The position numbers were made by a program, and so were the translations under genes. The notes beneath the pieces are model-generated. The model ran no database searches. It worked only from the letters and a program-made list of their open reading frames with translations, and was not told where the DNA came from. A stretch of 64,000 nt of DNA from Rhodospirillaceae bacterium (GTDB lineage Bacteria > Pseudomonadota > Alphaproteobacteria > JAEUKQ01): assembly GCA_016722635.1 (NCBI GenBank), contig JADKIX010000011.1:62001-126000 (forward strand), read 5' to 3'. Of this stretch, positions 51,360 to 59,862 are shown piece by piece (within the stretch, counting starts at the first letter, position 1; each line of letters starts with the position of its first letter).

Positions 51360-52727
51360 ATGAAGCGTTTTGTTCCTTCCCTTCCCTTTTCCTATGTTGA
51401 AGCGTTATTGATCTGTCTGTTTTTATGTTTTGCTTCCCCTGCTTCCGCGCAATCGTCGGGGGCTTCCTTTATCCGTGATTCAGAAATTGAAAAACTGATC
51501 GCTTCTTATGCAAAAACCATCTTCAGGGCGGCTGGTTTGCCTGCCGACGACATCCAAGTTTATATTATCGCAGATGACACGGTGAATGCTTTTGTTACCC
51601 CCGACCGGGGGGTTTTTATCAATATGGGTTTGTTGATCCGCAGCCAAACGCCCAATCAATTGATCGGCGTGATTGCCCATGAAACCGGGCATATTATGGG
51701 CGGCCATTACGCCCGCTTGCAGGATAAATTAAAGAAAGCCACCTTTGAGCAGATTTTGGGATTCATCTTGGGGGTTGCCGCCGGATTTGCTGCCAATGAC
51801 CCGAATGTCACCGCCTCGGTTATTTCTTTTATCGATAGCATTGGCCAACTTTCTTTATTGTCGTTCAGTCGAGGTCAAGAAGCATCAGCTGACCAAGCCG
51901 CCCTTAGTTTGCTGGACCGCACGGGGCAATCATCCCGTGGCTTGCTCGATTTTTTTAAAATCATGCAGCAACAAGAGCGGTTGGGCGGTTTCTCCATCGG
52001 CCCCTATTTCAGCACTCATCCCCTAACCGCTGAGCGCATACGTACAGTGCAGGAACATTTGGAAAAGTCTCCCTTCGCCAACCGAATAGACCCACCACTT
52101 TTACAATTAGCCCATGAGCGGATGCGTGCCAAATTGATCGGCTATTTCTACAGCCTGTCTCAAGTGTTGGTGATTTATCCCGAACAAGATCAGCGGATGG
52201 TTGCCAGATACGCCCGGGTTTTTGCCTACTACCGCGCTACCCAGATAGACCACGCCTTGGTTATATTGGACAGCCTGTTAAAAGATTACCCGGACGATCC
52301 TTTCTTTACCGAATTCAAAGGACAAATTTTGCTAGAAACCGGCAACCCTGGCCTTGCACTTCCCTATTACCGGCAGGCCATCAGGCTGGATCCTTCTTCC
52401 TATTTATTGCAATTTGATTTAGCTCGCGTGATCTTGGCAACCAATGACAGTAAATTATTGCCGGAAGCCATTAAGAATTTGGAATCTTTCTTGCGGGTTG
52501 AACCAACCAACGCTTCCGGCTGGCGGCAATTGGCCATTGCCTACGGGAAAAAGGGCGATATGGGCATGACGGCCCTAGCCTTAGCTGAAACCGCCGTGAA
52601 TCGCGGCCTTTATAAAGAAGCGATTTTACAAGCCGAACGCGCCATGAAGCTATTGGCTTATGGTTCACCTGGGTGGCGGCGTGCCGATGATATCCAGAAT
52701 TATGCACATAATTCTTTAAAACGCTAA
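51360..52727 (+). CDS. BepA/YfgC-like periplasmic M48 metalloprotease with TPR domain
   Basis: 455 residues with signal peptide (ALLICLFLCFASPASAQSSG). The zinc-binding motif is IGVIAHETGHIMGGHYARLQ (HExxH), and the third ligand lies in RGQEASADQAALSLLDRTGQ. The C-terminal half (residues about 290-450) has TPR helices such as FTEFKGQILLETGNPGLALP-YY and WRQLAIAYGKKGDMGMTALA. BepA-type proteins act as protease and chaperone for outer-membrane barrel assembly. ATG 51360 follows taggaatctc. It is followed 145 bases on by a DsbA-like gene. Confidence 0.93.
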   Translation: MKRFVPSLPFSYVEALLICLFLCFASPASAQSSGASFIRDSEIEKLIASYAKTIFRAAGLPADDIQVYIIADDTVNAFVTPDRGVFINMGLLIRSQTPNQLIGVIAHETGHIMGGHYARLQDKLKKATFEQILGFILGVAAGFAANDPNVTASVISFIDSIGQLSLLSFSRGQEASADQAALSLLDRTGQSSRGLLDFFKIMQQQERLGGFSIGPYFSTHPLTAERIRTVQEHLEKSPFANRIDPPLLQLAHERMRAKLIGYFYSLSQVLVIYPEQDQRMVARYARVFAYYRATQIDHALVILDSLLKDYPDDPFFTEFKGQILLETGNPGLALPYYRQAIRLDPSSYLLQFDLARVILATNDSKLLPEAIKNLESFLRVEPTNASGWRQLAIAYGKKGDMGMTALALAETAVNRGLYKEAILQAERAMKLLAYGSPGWRRADDIQNYAHNSLKR

Positions 52728-52872
52728 CAGCCGGGATGGTTGTTTTTTAGACGCCCCGCTTTTTCCTAGAGAATCGGCATTTTTGTTGTGGTGGCTTGCT
52801 ATATGTGCTAGTTCTTCGCCGAAATATATTGTGATCAGGATGATCCTGGTGTTTTTTATTTTAAAGGATGTA

Positions 52873-53646
52873 ATGATGATGAAATGCCTCCCTGTCTGGC
52901 GCCCACTTGCTTTTGCTGTCAGTATATTGTTGTTGATGGCGTCTAGTTTCCAACCAGTCGCCGCGGATACCTTAAGCAAACCCCAGAAACAAGAAATCCA
53001 GGCCCTAATCGAGCAATATATTACCGAGCATCCTGAGGTAGTGGTCAAAGCGCTGGAGACGATGAAAAGGCGGCAACAGCAGGAAGAAGAGCAGCGGGTT
53101 GCCGGGGAAATCCAACGTTTATCGAATGAATTATTTTATAGCAGCGGCTCGCCCATTTTGGGTAACCCCAAGGGTACGGTTAATTTAGTTTTTTTCTTTG
53201 ACTACCAATGCACATACTGCAAGCAAATGGCTGGCATGCTGGTTGAACGCTTGAAAAATGAACGCAATGTCCGCATTGTGATGAAAGAATTCCCGATTTT
53301 GGGTCCTGAATCTTTTATGATGGCCCAAGCTGCCTTAGCCGCCCGCAAACAAGGAAAATACGAATCTTTCCATCTGGCGTTGATGGCCAGCCATACCCAT
53401 TTGACAACCCAGCAAGTGCAGAAAATTGCCGAAAGCCTGGGGATCAACCTTAAACAATTAAGCCAAGACATGCAAAGTACCGACGTGTTGCAGGAATTGG
53501 ATAAAAACCGCTCGCTTGCGGAATTGCTGAACATTCACGGCACCCCCGCCTTTGTTGTAGGCCGTCAGGTGGTGGTGGGCGCCCCCGATCCCGAGGATTT
53601 GGTGGCCGCTTTGCGGCAGCTGGCAAAACAGCCCGGTTCTCGCTAG
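52873..53646 (+). CDS. DsbA/ScsC-like periplasmic thiol-disulfide protein
   Basis: 257 residues from the first of three ATGs (52873), with aaagga upstream; the longer frame (52783) precedes the signal peptide and is unlikely. The signal is LAFAVSILLLMASSFQPVAA. An N-terminal helical ScsC-like part (LSKPQKQEIQALIEQYITEH, EVVVKALETMKRRQQQEEEQ) leads to the thioredoxin fold with active site FFFDYQCTYCKQMAGML (CTYC) and the cis-Pro loop IHGTPAFVVGRQVV. It oxidises or isomerises disulfides in the periplasm. It may share a transcript with the metalloprotease. Confidence 0.92.
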   Translation: MMMKCLPVWRPLAFAVSILLLMASSFQPVAADTLSKPQKQEIQALIEQYITEHPEVVVKALETMKRRQQQEEEQRVAGEIQRLSNELFYSSGSPILGNPKGTVNLVFFFDYQCTYCKQMAGMLVERLKNERNVRIVMKEFPILGPESFMMAQAALAARKQGKYESFHLALMASHTHLTTQQVQKIAESLGINLKQLSQDMQSTDVLQELDKNRSLAELLNIHGTPAFVVGRQVVVGAPDPEDLVAALRQLAKQPGSR

Positions 53647-53782
53647 AGATGAGAGTTACTTTTTTTACTCTGAGAAAACTTGCTTGTCATATCAACTTGC
53701 AGTATTTATAGATTCTTTATTTTTTATTCTTGATGATTACGTGTAACAATATTGTTTTGATTTTTTGGAAGAAGGGTTTGCC

Positions 53783-54229
53783 ATGGTGGCGAAAAAATTT
53801 GATGTTGACGTTTCTTTGGTTAAAAAACTAGCAAAACTACTCGATGACAGCAACTTGGGGGAAATCGAATACGAAAAGGGTGATGAAAGGATCCGATTAA
53901 GCAGAGGCAATCCTTTTGTCAACACACAGCCCTCTTTCCCACCCCCTGTAGCCCCTGCTAGTACCACCAATATCACAATAGAGCCAGCCGTCCAAACCGG
54001 GGGTATCCCCTCACCGATGGTGGGGACAGCCTATTTATCCTCACAGCCCGGGTCTGCCCCTTTGGTCACGGTAGGTGACCGGGTCAATAAGGGCCAAACC
54101 ATTTTGATTATTGAGGCGATGAAAGTGATGAACCCCATCCCAGCCCCGCAAGCGGGCATCGTCAAGTCGATCTTAGTCACTGACGGGCAACCGGTGGAAT
54201 TCGGGCAAATCCTGATCACCATAACCTAA
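53783..54229 (+). CDS. accB: acetyl-CoA carboxylase biotin carboxyl carrier protein
   Basis: 148 residues from ATG 53783 (MVAKKFDVDVSLVKKLAKLL); a TTG start 18 bases upstream is possible. The N-terminal helical region is followed by a Pro/Ala/Thr-rich linker (FPPPVAPASTTNITIEPAVQ) and the biotinyl domain IPSPMVGTAYLSSQPGSAPL, with the biotinylated Lys in LIIEAMKVMNPIPAPQAG. It is a subunit of acetyl-CoA carboxylase, the first step of fatty acid synthesis. accC starts 11 bases downstream. Confidence 0.96.
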   Translation: MVAKKFDVDVSLVKKLAKLLDDSNLGEIEYEKGDERIRLSRGNPFVNTQPSFPPPVAPASTTNITIEPAVQTGGIPSPMVGTAYLSSQPGSAPLVTVGDRVNKGQTILIIEAMKVMNPIPAPQAGIVKSILVTDGQPVEFGQILITIT

Positions 54230-54240
54230 AAGGCATGATG

Positions 54241-55551
54241 ATGTTAAAAAAAATTCTTATTGCCAACCGTGGGGAAATTGCCTTGCGTATCTTGCGTGCC
54301 TGCCGGGAAATGGGCATCCAGGTGGTGGCCATCCACTCGACCGCTGATGCCCATGCAAAACATGTGTTGCTGGCGGACGAATCCGTTTGTGTTGGACCGG
54401 CTTTGGCCAAGGATAGCTATTTGAATATGCCAGCTATTATTTCTGCAGCCATCATAACAGGCGCAGATGCCATCCATCCCGGAATCGGTTTTTTATCCCA
54501 AAACGCCAAATTCGCCCAAATGGTTGAAGAACACGGTTTTGTTTTTATAGGTCCCTCACCCGAGCATTTAGCGCTGATGGGAGATAAAGTGCGCGCAAAA
54601 GAGGCAGCCCAAAAACTTGGCTTGCCGGTTGTGCCGGGATCGGCAGGGGCCGTTACCAATGATGCCGAAGCCATTAAAATTGCTGAAAAAATTGGTTTCC
54701 CGGTTCTGGTTAAGGCATCAGCCGGTGGTGGCGGTAAAGGCATGAAAGTTGCACATTCCGCTCAAGATATGGTTATGGCCCTAAGCCTTGCACGTTCAGA
54801 AGCCAAGGCCAGTTTCGGCGATGATACGGTTTATTTGGAAAAATACCTATCTCACCCTCGTCATATTGAAATCCAGGTGTTGGCTGATAATCATGGGCAC
54901 GTTGTTCATTTGGGGGAACGGGATTGTTCCTTGCAACGGCGTCACCAAAAAGTACTGGAAGAAGGCCCTTCCCCTTGTCTTACCACCGCTCAACGCGACC
55001 AATTAGGCGAGCTGGTTTGTAAAGCCATCCGCAAAATGGGTTACCGCAGTGTTGGCACTGTTGAATTCCTGTATCAGGATGGTAAATTCTATTTTATTGA
55101 AATGAACACCCGTTTGCAGGTTGAGCATCCGGTTAGTGAGATGATCACCGGCATTGATTTGGTGCGGGAACAAATCCTGGCAGCGGCTGGGGAAAAATTA
55201 TCTTTCAGCCAGAAAGATATCCGCTTTTACGGCCACGCCATTGAATGCCGGATTAACGCGGAAGATCCTGAAACCTTCCAACCATCACCAGGATTTGTCA
55301 AGGATTTCCACGCGCCCGGGGGCTTAGGTGTACCCCCCCATTACGATAGTTTGATTGCCAAAGTCATTGTCCATGGCCGCAACCGCCAAGAGGCCATTAT
55401 GCGGTTAAGGCGTGCTTTGGAAGAGCTGCATATCGGCGGCATCAAAACCACTGCTGCCCTGCACCGGCGATTGGTTGCCGCAGCCGATATTGTCAGCGGC
55501 AATTATGATATTCGTTGGCTGGAGAATTTTGTTGCAGAAACCAGTGCCTAA
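54241..55551 (+). CDS. accC: acetyl-CoA carboxylase biotin carboxylase subunit
   Basis: 436 residues from ATG 54241. ATP-grasp enzyme: KKILIANRGEIALRILRACR at the start, DAIHPGIGFLSQNAKFAQMV, the Gly-rich ATP loop VKASAGGGGKGMKVAHSAQD, YLEKYLSHPRHIEIQVLADN, ERDCSLQRRHQKVLEEGPSP, and FIEMNTRLQVEHPVSEMITG with INAEDPETFQPSPG. All catalytic residues are present. It carboxylates the biotin on AccB using bicarbonate and ATP. The C-terminus is slightly shorter than usual (IRWLENFVAETSA). Confidence 0.97.
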   Translation: MLKKILIANRGEIALRILRACREMGIQVVAIHSTADAHAKHVLLADESVCVGPALAKDSYLNMPAIISAAIITGADAIHPGIGFLSQNAKFAQMVEEHGFVFIGPSPEHLALMGDKVRAKEAAQKLGLPVVPGSAGAVTNDAEAIKIAEKIGFPVLVKASAGGGGKGMKVAHSAQDMVMALSLARSEAKASFGDDTVYLEKYLSHPRHIEIQVLADNHGHVVHLGERDCSLQRRHQKVLEEGPSPCLTTAQRDQLGELVCKAIRKMGYRSVGTVEFLYQDGKFYFIEMNTRLQVEHPVSEMITGIDLVREQILAAAGEKLSFSQKDIRFYGHAIECRINAEDPETFQPSPGFVKDFHAPGGLGVPPHYDSLIAKVIVHGRNRQEAIMRLRRALEELHIGGIKTTAALHRRLVAAADIVSGNYDIRWLENFVAETSA

Positions 55552-55567
55552 ATAATCGGTTAAAAGA

Positions 55568-56221
55568 TTGAATTCGGCTTTATCTGTTGAACAATTACTC
55601 TCTGCTTATGCGGCAGGCATTTTCCCGATGGCGGATACGCGGCACAGCCGCAACTTTTATTGGGTAGAGCCCGAATGGCGGGGTATTATCCCCCTGAACG
55701 GTTTTCATATCCCACGCCGGCTTCAAAGCCTTTTAAGGCAACAACCCTTTGATATTTTCTGCAACCGAGATTTTGCAGGCGTGATCAAGGCCTGTGCAGC
55801 ACCCACCCCCAAACGTCCTGAAACCTGGATTAACAAGGTTATTAAGGAGGCTTATCAGCAATTATATGAAGCCGGTCACGCCTATTCGGTGGAATGCTGG
55901 CAAAACGGCCAATTGGTCGGCGGGGTGTATGGGGTTAGTTTAGGCAGTGCTTTTTTCGGTGAAAGCATGTTCAGTTTAGTGCCCAACAGCAGCAAAGTGG
56001 CCCTCTGCCATTTAGCTTTACGACTAAGGCTAGGGGGGTATAGCTTACTTGATACGCAATTCTTGACCAACCATTTAAAGCAATTCGGTGGCATTGAAAT
56101 TGCCCAAGCTGCATATTTAAAACTTTTATCAGAAAGCCTACAAAAAACCGCCCAATTCCCTTATTTGGTTACAGGGGCAGAATTATTAGGCTGGATACAG
56201 TCAATCAACCAGAAATCATAA
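55568..56221 (+). CDS. aat: leucyl/phenylalanyl-tRNA-protein transferase
   Basis: 217 residues. It adds Leu or Phe to N-terminal Lys/Arg of proteins to mark them for ClpAP (N-end rule). Motifs include LLSAYAAGIFPMADTRHSRN, YWVEPEWRGIIPLNGFHIPR, the W-I-N region RPETWINKVIKEAYQQLYEA, and GVYGVSLGSAFFGESMFSLV, ending with LLDTQFLTNHLKQFGGIEI. The start is a TTG at 55568; no ATG lies upstream of the conserved N-terminus. It starts 16 bases after accC. Its last 60 bases overlap the convergent DUF2155 gene. Confidence 0.94.
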   Translation: MNSALSVEQLLSAYAAGIFPMADTRHSRNFYWVEPEWRGIIPLNGFHIPRRLQSLLRQQPFDIFCNRDFAGVIKACAAPTPKRPETWINKVIKEAYQQLYEAGHAYSVECWQNGQLVGGVYGVSLGSAFFGESMFSLVPNSSKVALCHLALRLRLGGYSLLDTQFLTNHLKQFGGIEIAQAAYLKLLSESLQKTAQFPYLVTGAELLGWIQSINQKS

Positions 56222-56562
56222 ACCGGATGATCAAGGGCAGATAAAGCCGGACTTGAAGCGAAAAACCAGCCGCTAAAGCGCTTGGTTGGCTGCGAGGAGC
56301 CGAATAATTCATCAATTTCTACATAGGCAGCGCTTTCAGGGGTTTCCTCGGGCGGTTTCTTTTGGCATTTTTTAAGGGTGATTTGCAATGTCCCGAATTG
56401 GACCGGCTTATCAATCACCAAAGATAAAGTGGAAATACGGGTAGTAACCTTATCCAATGCCTGGATGGTCGCCCCATTATACGTTTCTTGCCCAATTGCC
56501 GGTATAATCAAGCCCACACAAAACCCAAATACACAGATACCCGGAACCAGTATTTTTATCAT
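56161..56562 (-). CDS. secreted DUF2155 protein
   Basis: 133 residues with a signal peptide (VPGICVFGFCVGLIIPAIGQ). The mature part, GATIQALDKVTTRISTLSLV then VQFGTLQITLKKCQKKPPEE, RFSGWFFASSPALSALDHPV and VYDFWLIDC, is the DUF2155 domain of alphaproteobacteria, with a conserved Cys pair. The function is unknown; the gene sits in conserved order between aat and the MlaD/NDUFA12 genes. The 3' end overlaps aat by 60 bases in antisense. Confidence 0.88.
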   Translation of the reverse strand: MIKILVPGICVFGFCVGLIIPAIGQETYNGATIQALDKVTTRISTLSLVIDKPVQFGTLQITLKKCQKKPPEETPESAAYVEIDELFGSSQPTKRFSGWFFASSPALSALDHPVYDFWLIDCIQPNNSAPVTK

Positions 56563-56569
56563 GCCAACC

Positions 56570-56779
56570 TCAAGCCGTTATCAGGTGATCGATTAAATCA
56601 TGGAATATCTGGCGTACAGACCCCGGGTCACACCGCATGACCAGGGCATCTTGCCAAGCATCTTCCATCATTTGGTGCAATTCCTGGTAATTTTCATTCA
56701 GTACTTTAAGCTTTTCCCGGCAAGATACTGGCTGGCCATCATTTTGTACCCATTGCGGCAATTGCTGCTTTGTCATCAT
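56570..56779 (-). CDS. small conserved hypothetical protein
   Basis: 69 residues: PQWVQNDGQPVSCREKLKVL, NENYQELHQMMEDAWQDALV, then VRQIFHDLIDHLITA. It is helical and acidic, with one Cys and no signal peptide. The pattern (W-DG-PVSC-EKLKVL-EN) is shared by small alphaproteobacterial proteins of unknown role. It lies seven bases upstream of the DUF2155 gene on the same strand, about 56 bases after the MlaD genes, so it belongs to that run. GTG/ATG alternatives change only one residue. Confidence 0.7.
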   Translation of the reverse strand: MMTKQQLPQWVQNDGQPVSCREKLKVLNENYQELHQMMEDAWQDALVMRCDPGSVRQIFHDLIDHLITA

Positions 56780-56835
56780 TGTTTGCCTTTCATCTTGTCC
56801 TTAAAAACATATCCCCTGATAGGCACTGCCTATCC

Positions 56836-57339
56836 CTAAGGGTGAGCTGGTGGCAGCGGTACGGGCGACGGTTTGCCATATAAAGTCGCCCGCTCCTGTC
56901 CTGTTAAAATAGCTTTAGAGAGTAAATCCAATAGGTCAATCGAGCCTTGCGTGTAGGATATGTAGTCACCTGGCTTCAAGAAATTCTCATCCGACCCAGC
57001 TTGTAGGTCAATATAAGCCTTGCCGCCCAACCCGTCGGTTAAAATACGGGCATTTGAGTCCGCTGGCAGTTTGAGCTTTTCATGCACGGTAAACCCTATT
57101 TGCACTTGAAAACTGTCTGGACTCAGCAAAACTGAGCTGACTTTGCCAATGGTCAATCCTGCCAAACGGACTTCAGAGCCTATGTTGATGCCGTTGGCTT
57201 GACGGAAATTTCCGTATATTTCTGGATCTTGCCCAGACTTAAAACGCAGCTGCCCATTAACCAATAGCAAAAAAACGGCAGCCCCCGCTAAGGTCAGTAA
57301 CCCAATCCCTATATTTGACCAATCGCGCTTGACCGTCAT
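56836..57339 (-). CDS. MlaD-like MCE-domain protein, copy 1
   Basis: 167 residues. One transmembrane helix (IGIGLLTLAGAAVFLLLVNG) precedes a single MCE domain: GNFRQANGINIGSEVRLAGL, TIGKVSSVLLSPDSFQVQIG, ILTDGLGGKAYIDLQAG. A short C-terminal helix (LLDLLSKAILTG) and a Pro-rich tail end it. MlaD rings bind phospholipid between the inner membrane and the MlaC carrier in lipid transport. It is paralogous to the gene just upstream (nine bases apart). No mlaE/mlaF is in the window. Confidence 0.9.
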   Translation of the reverse strand: MTVKRDWSNIGIGLLTLAGAAVFLLLVNGQLRFKSGQDPEIYGNFRQANGINIGSEVRLAGLTIGKVSSVLLSPDSFQVQIGFTVHEKLKLPADSNARILTDGLGGKAYIDLQAGSDENFLKPGDYISYTQGSIDLLDLLSKAILTGQERATLYGKPSPVPLPPAHP

Positions 57340-57348
57340 ATCAGAACC

Positions 57349-57816
57349 CTATTTGTTTTTTTCTTGTTGGTTATTTTCTGCCGCTTTAAAAATTGCTTGG
57401 CCAACCAGATCAATGAAATTAATGCCCGCCTGGGTGTTAGTCAGTTCTTGCCCCTCTGCCACAAACTCTGCTTTCTGACCGGGGTCAATATTAATGTAAG
57501 AATTGCCAAAAATACCGTCGCTGGTGATGCGCAGCAAACTATCAACCGGCAGGTGAAATTTCTCCTCAATCGTTAAACGCAAGACCGCATCAAAATTTTG
57601 GGGATCGAGAAATTTATCGGTTACACTGCCGATTTTGATGCCTGCCAAACGGACATCACTGCCAATATTAACGCCGTCTACTTTCGTAAAACGGGCAACC
57701 ACGCTATATCCCTTGCCCGCAGAACCCCGCGTCCCCTCATAAACAAAAACCACAAAAATAACGGCAATGGCCAGGACCAAAACCCCGGTGATTGTTTCAA
57801 TAATATTTCGGTTCAT
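57349..57816 (-). CDS. mlaD: MlaD-like MCE-domain protein, copy 2
   Basis: 155 residues from ATG 57816 (MNRNIIETITGVLVLAIAVI); the frame opens at 57822. Helix ITGVLVLAIAVIFVVFVYEG is followed by the MCE domain: ARFTKVDGVNIGSDVRLAGI, KIGSVTDKFLDPQNFDAVLR, ITSDGIFGNSYINIDPG, and the terminal IDLVGQAIF helix. It is closer to canonical MlaD than copy 1. The NDUFA12 gene ends ten bases upstream, a pairing conserved in alphaproteobacteria. Together with copy 1 it could form a mixed hexamer. Confidence 0.92.
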   Translation of the reverse strand: MNRNIIETITGVLVLAIAVIFVVFVYEGTRGSAGKGYSVVARFTKVDGVNIGSDVRLAGIKIGSVTDKFLDPQNFDAVLRLTIEEKFHLPVDSLLRITSDGIFGNSYINIDPGQKAEFVAEGQELTNTQAGINFIDLVGQAIFKAAENNQQEKNK

Positions 57817-57825
57817 GACCATCCG

Positions 57826-58197
57826 TTAATATTTAGAGGTTATGGAATTATCTGGGCTGGGCTGCCAGGCTTGATAACCATCCATGGCTTTAGCCACCAG
57901 TTGCTCATTACTTACAGGTTGATAAGCGTAAGGCGTGCCGGTTAAATTCGGCATATGCGGCTGTTGCCAGGCGTATAAAGATTGATCAGCTTGAACGGGT
58001 ATATTGTTATGTACATGATGCAGCCACGCATGCCATACTGGCGGCACCTTGGAAGCTTCAACGATCCCTTGATACACCACCCAACGCTTTTCCCCTTTTC
58101 CTTTACCCTTAGATCTATAAAAATACCGGTTGCCTAAAGAGTCCGTTCCGGCTTTTTTGGCAAAAAATCTTGATAAAATCCCTAATCTTCTATTCAT
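57826..58197 (-). CDS. NDUFA12-like accessory subunit of respiratory complex I
   Basis: 123 residues. The core FFAKKAGTDSLGNRYFYRSK, KRWVVYQGIVEASKVPPVWH and AWLHHVHNNIPVQ are those of the NDUFA12/B17.2 family, known only in alphaproteobacteria and mitochondria, which stabilises NADH:ubiquinone oxidoreductase. The C-terminal PHMPNLTGTPYAYQPVSN is the usual tail. It is the first gene of the run toward DUF2155. Complex I core genes are not in this window. Confidence 0.92.
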   Translation of the reverse strand: MNRRLGILSRFFAKKAGTDSLGNRYFYRSKGKGKGEKRWVVYQGIVEASKVPPVWHAWLHHVHNNIPVQADQSLYAWQQPHMPNLTGTPYAYQPVSNEQLVAKAMDGYQAWQPSPDNSITSKY

Positions 58198-58460
58198 TCA
58201 AACCCCTCAAACGATCTTGATAACAAAATTTTTCTTATTAAAAGCCATCCGATCAATTCGATGCAATAAGTAGGTTATTGTTGCAGAAACAAGCCGCAAC
58301 GTCCAGCAATAAAGCAAGATACCCTACCTAATCAGAATCGTTAAAAACACCCCATTCTATGGATGAGTGGGTATCACTTTAAAAATTTACGCCAGATCAT
58401 CTTGATTTTTACCTGATAAATTTTGTATGGTGAGCTGATGAATCACACTTAGGAGGTATC

Positions 58461-58931
58461 TTGTCCGAAAGCATCATTGAAAAAACCTAGCACGCTTAGG
58501 GTTGCAATTACCTAAAGCTGCCCCCCGTTGCCAATTACGTACCGGTAGTCATCAGTGGCAATTGCGCTTATGTAGCCGGGCAGATACCCATGACAGCCGG
58601 GGAAGTTAAGTTTGCTGGCATGATTGGTAAGGATTTAACAATTGAACAGGGCCAGCAAGCCGCCAAATTGTGTGGGCTTAATATGATCGCACAATTGAAG
58701 ACAGCACTAGGTGGCGATTTAAGCCGGGTGAAACGTTGTTTGAAATTAGGCGTATTTGTCCAGTGCCCAGATGGTTTTGCCGATCAACCCAAAGTCGCTA
58801 ATGGTGTTTCCGATTTTATGGTTGCTGTACTGGGCGAAGCTGGCAAGCATGCCCGTTCGGCCGTTGGTGTTAATGCTTTACCCTTAAATGTAGCGGTTGA
58901 AGTTGACGGTTTTTTTGAAATCACCCATTAA
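58461..58931 (+). pseudogene. RidA/YjgF-family protein with two compensating frameshifts at the N-terminus
   Basis: The intact C-terminal frame begins near 58533 (PPVANYVPVVISGNCAYVAG, then QIPMTAGEVKFAGMIGKDLT, KRCLKLGVFVQCPDGFADQP, GKHARSAVGVNALPLNVAVE), the usual RidA-like protein (reactive imine deaminase family). The first 25 codons appear as LSESIIEK in the same frame, then ARLGLQLPKAAP in another, so one base is lost near 58490 (acctag) and another in the run of Cs near 58530. Between them two stops fall in the main frame. aggaggt at 58451 precedes a TTG start. A shorter product from ATG 58590 would lack the first beta strands. Confidence 0.82.
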
Positions 58932-58960
58932 CCGACGCTTTTCCTCAAGCCCACTTTAGA

Positions 58961-59833
58961 CTAAGATATTGGCCGCAGGCAGTCATAAGCTGCTGCATTT
59001 TCCGGCGGCAGTTTAATCGGGGGATTAGGAATTGCCAATTGCTGCAACCGTCCTTGTAAGGATTGCTGCCAGTTTGCACTGCCTTGACCATCGATATATT
59101 CCTTGGATTCATCGGTCATTAAATAGCGTGATTCGGCAAATGACAGGCCCTGCGACCATTCCTCTTTGGCTTTTTCATTTAAACCCAAGGCCCAATAGAT
59201 ATCGCCCAAATGCAAGCGCAGCTCCGGATCTCCTGGTTTTCCTAGGACGGCCGGGCAGACAAAATGGAAAGCCTGGTCATATTCATGCATTTGATATAAG
59301 ATCCAGCCTTTGGTATCTAACATTTCTGGATCTTGCGGATCAGCGGTTAGCGCCTTATCAATAAACTCTAAGGCTTGAGGTAAATTTCTTCCCTGCAACG
59401 CCCAAACATAGGCAACGCCGTTATAACCATAGGCCGAACCCACATCTACCCCCTGTTGATACCAATACTCAGCCAGTGCCAAATCAACCGGTACCCCCAG
59501 CCCATATAAATGAATATAACCCAATCCCATTTTAGCAGCCGTATGGCCCTGTTTGGCCGCACGGGTCAATTGATCCAGAGCTTTTGGCATATCCCGTTCT
59601 TCCCCCAAACCGCGCCAAAACATATAGCCCAAGCCATATTCCCCATCTGGATCACCTTTATTTGCCAATTGTTGGAAAATGCGGATAGCTGTGCCATAAT
59701 CTTTATTGTCAATCGCTTGCCAAGCCTGATCCGGATTTTGGGCAAAAGTTGCAGGGGCAGGAAAAAGCAATAAAGCGGTAATGCTCAACAACAATAACCG
59801 TAATTGTGTTTTAAAGAATGAGGTTTTTTTCAA
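58961..59833 (-). CDS. secreted Sel1/TPR protein, array member 1
   Basis: 290 residues with a signal peptide (LLLLSITALLLFPAPATFAQ). Sel1-type units follow: AIDNKDYGTAIRIFQQLANK, GDPDGEYGLGYMFWRGLGEE, and KQGHTAAKMGLGYIHLYGLG. TPR-like helices such as DTKGWILYQMHEYDQAFHF-V and RLHLGDIYWALGLNEKAKEE come next, and a final Cys segment NAAAYDCLRPIS-type ends it. The ending C-L-(R/K/N)-PIS recurs in all four members. Probably periplasmic, function unknown. It is the last and longest of the array. Confidence 0.8.
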   Translation of the reverse strand: MKKTSFFKTQLRLLLLSITALLLFPAPATFAQNPDQAWQAIDNKDYGTAIRIFQQLANKGDPDGEYGLGYMFWRGLGEERDMPKALDQLTRAAKQGHTAAKMGLGYIHLYGLGVPVDLALAEYWYQQGVDVGSAYGYNGVAYVWALQGRNLPQALEFIDKALTADPQDPEMLDTKGWILYQMHEYDQAFHFVCPAVLGKPGDPELRLHLGDIYWALGLNEKAKEEWSQGLSFAESRYLMTDESKEYIDGQGSANWQQSLQGRLQQLAIPNPPIKLPPENAAAYDCLRPIS

Positions 59834-59862
59834 CTTATTTTTCCTTTACATAGGAGATGGCA

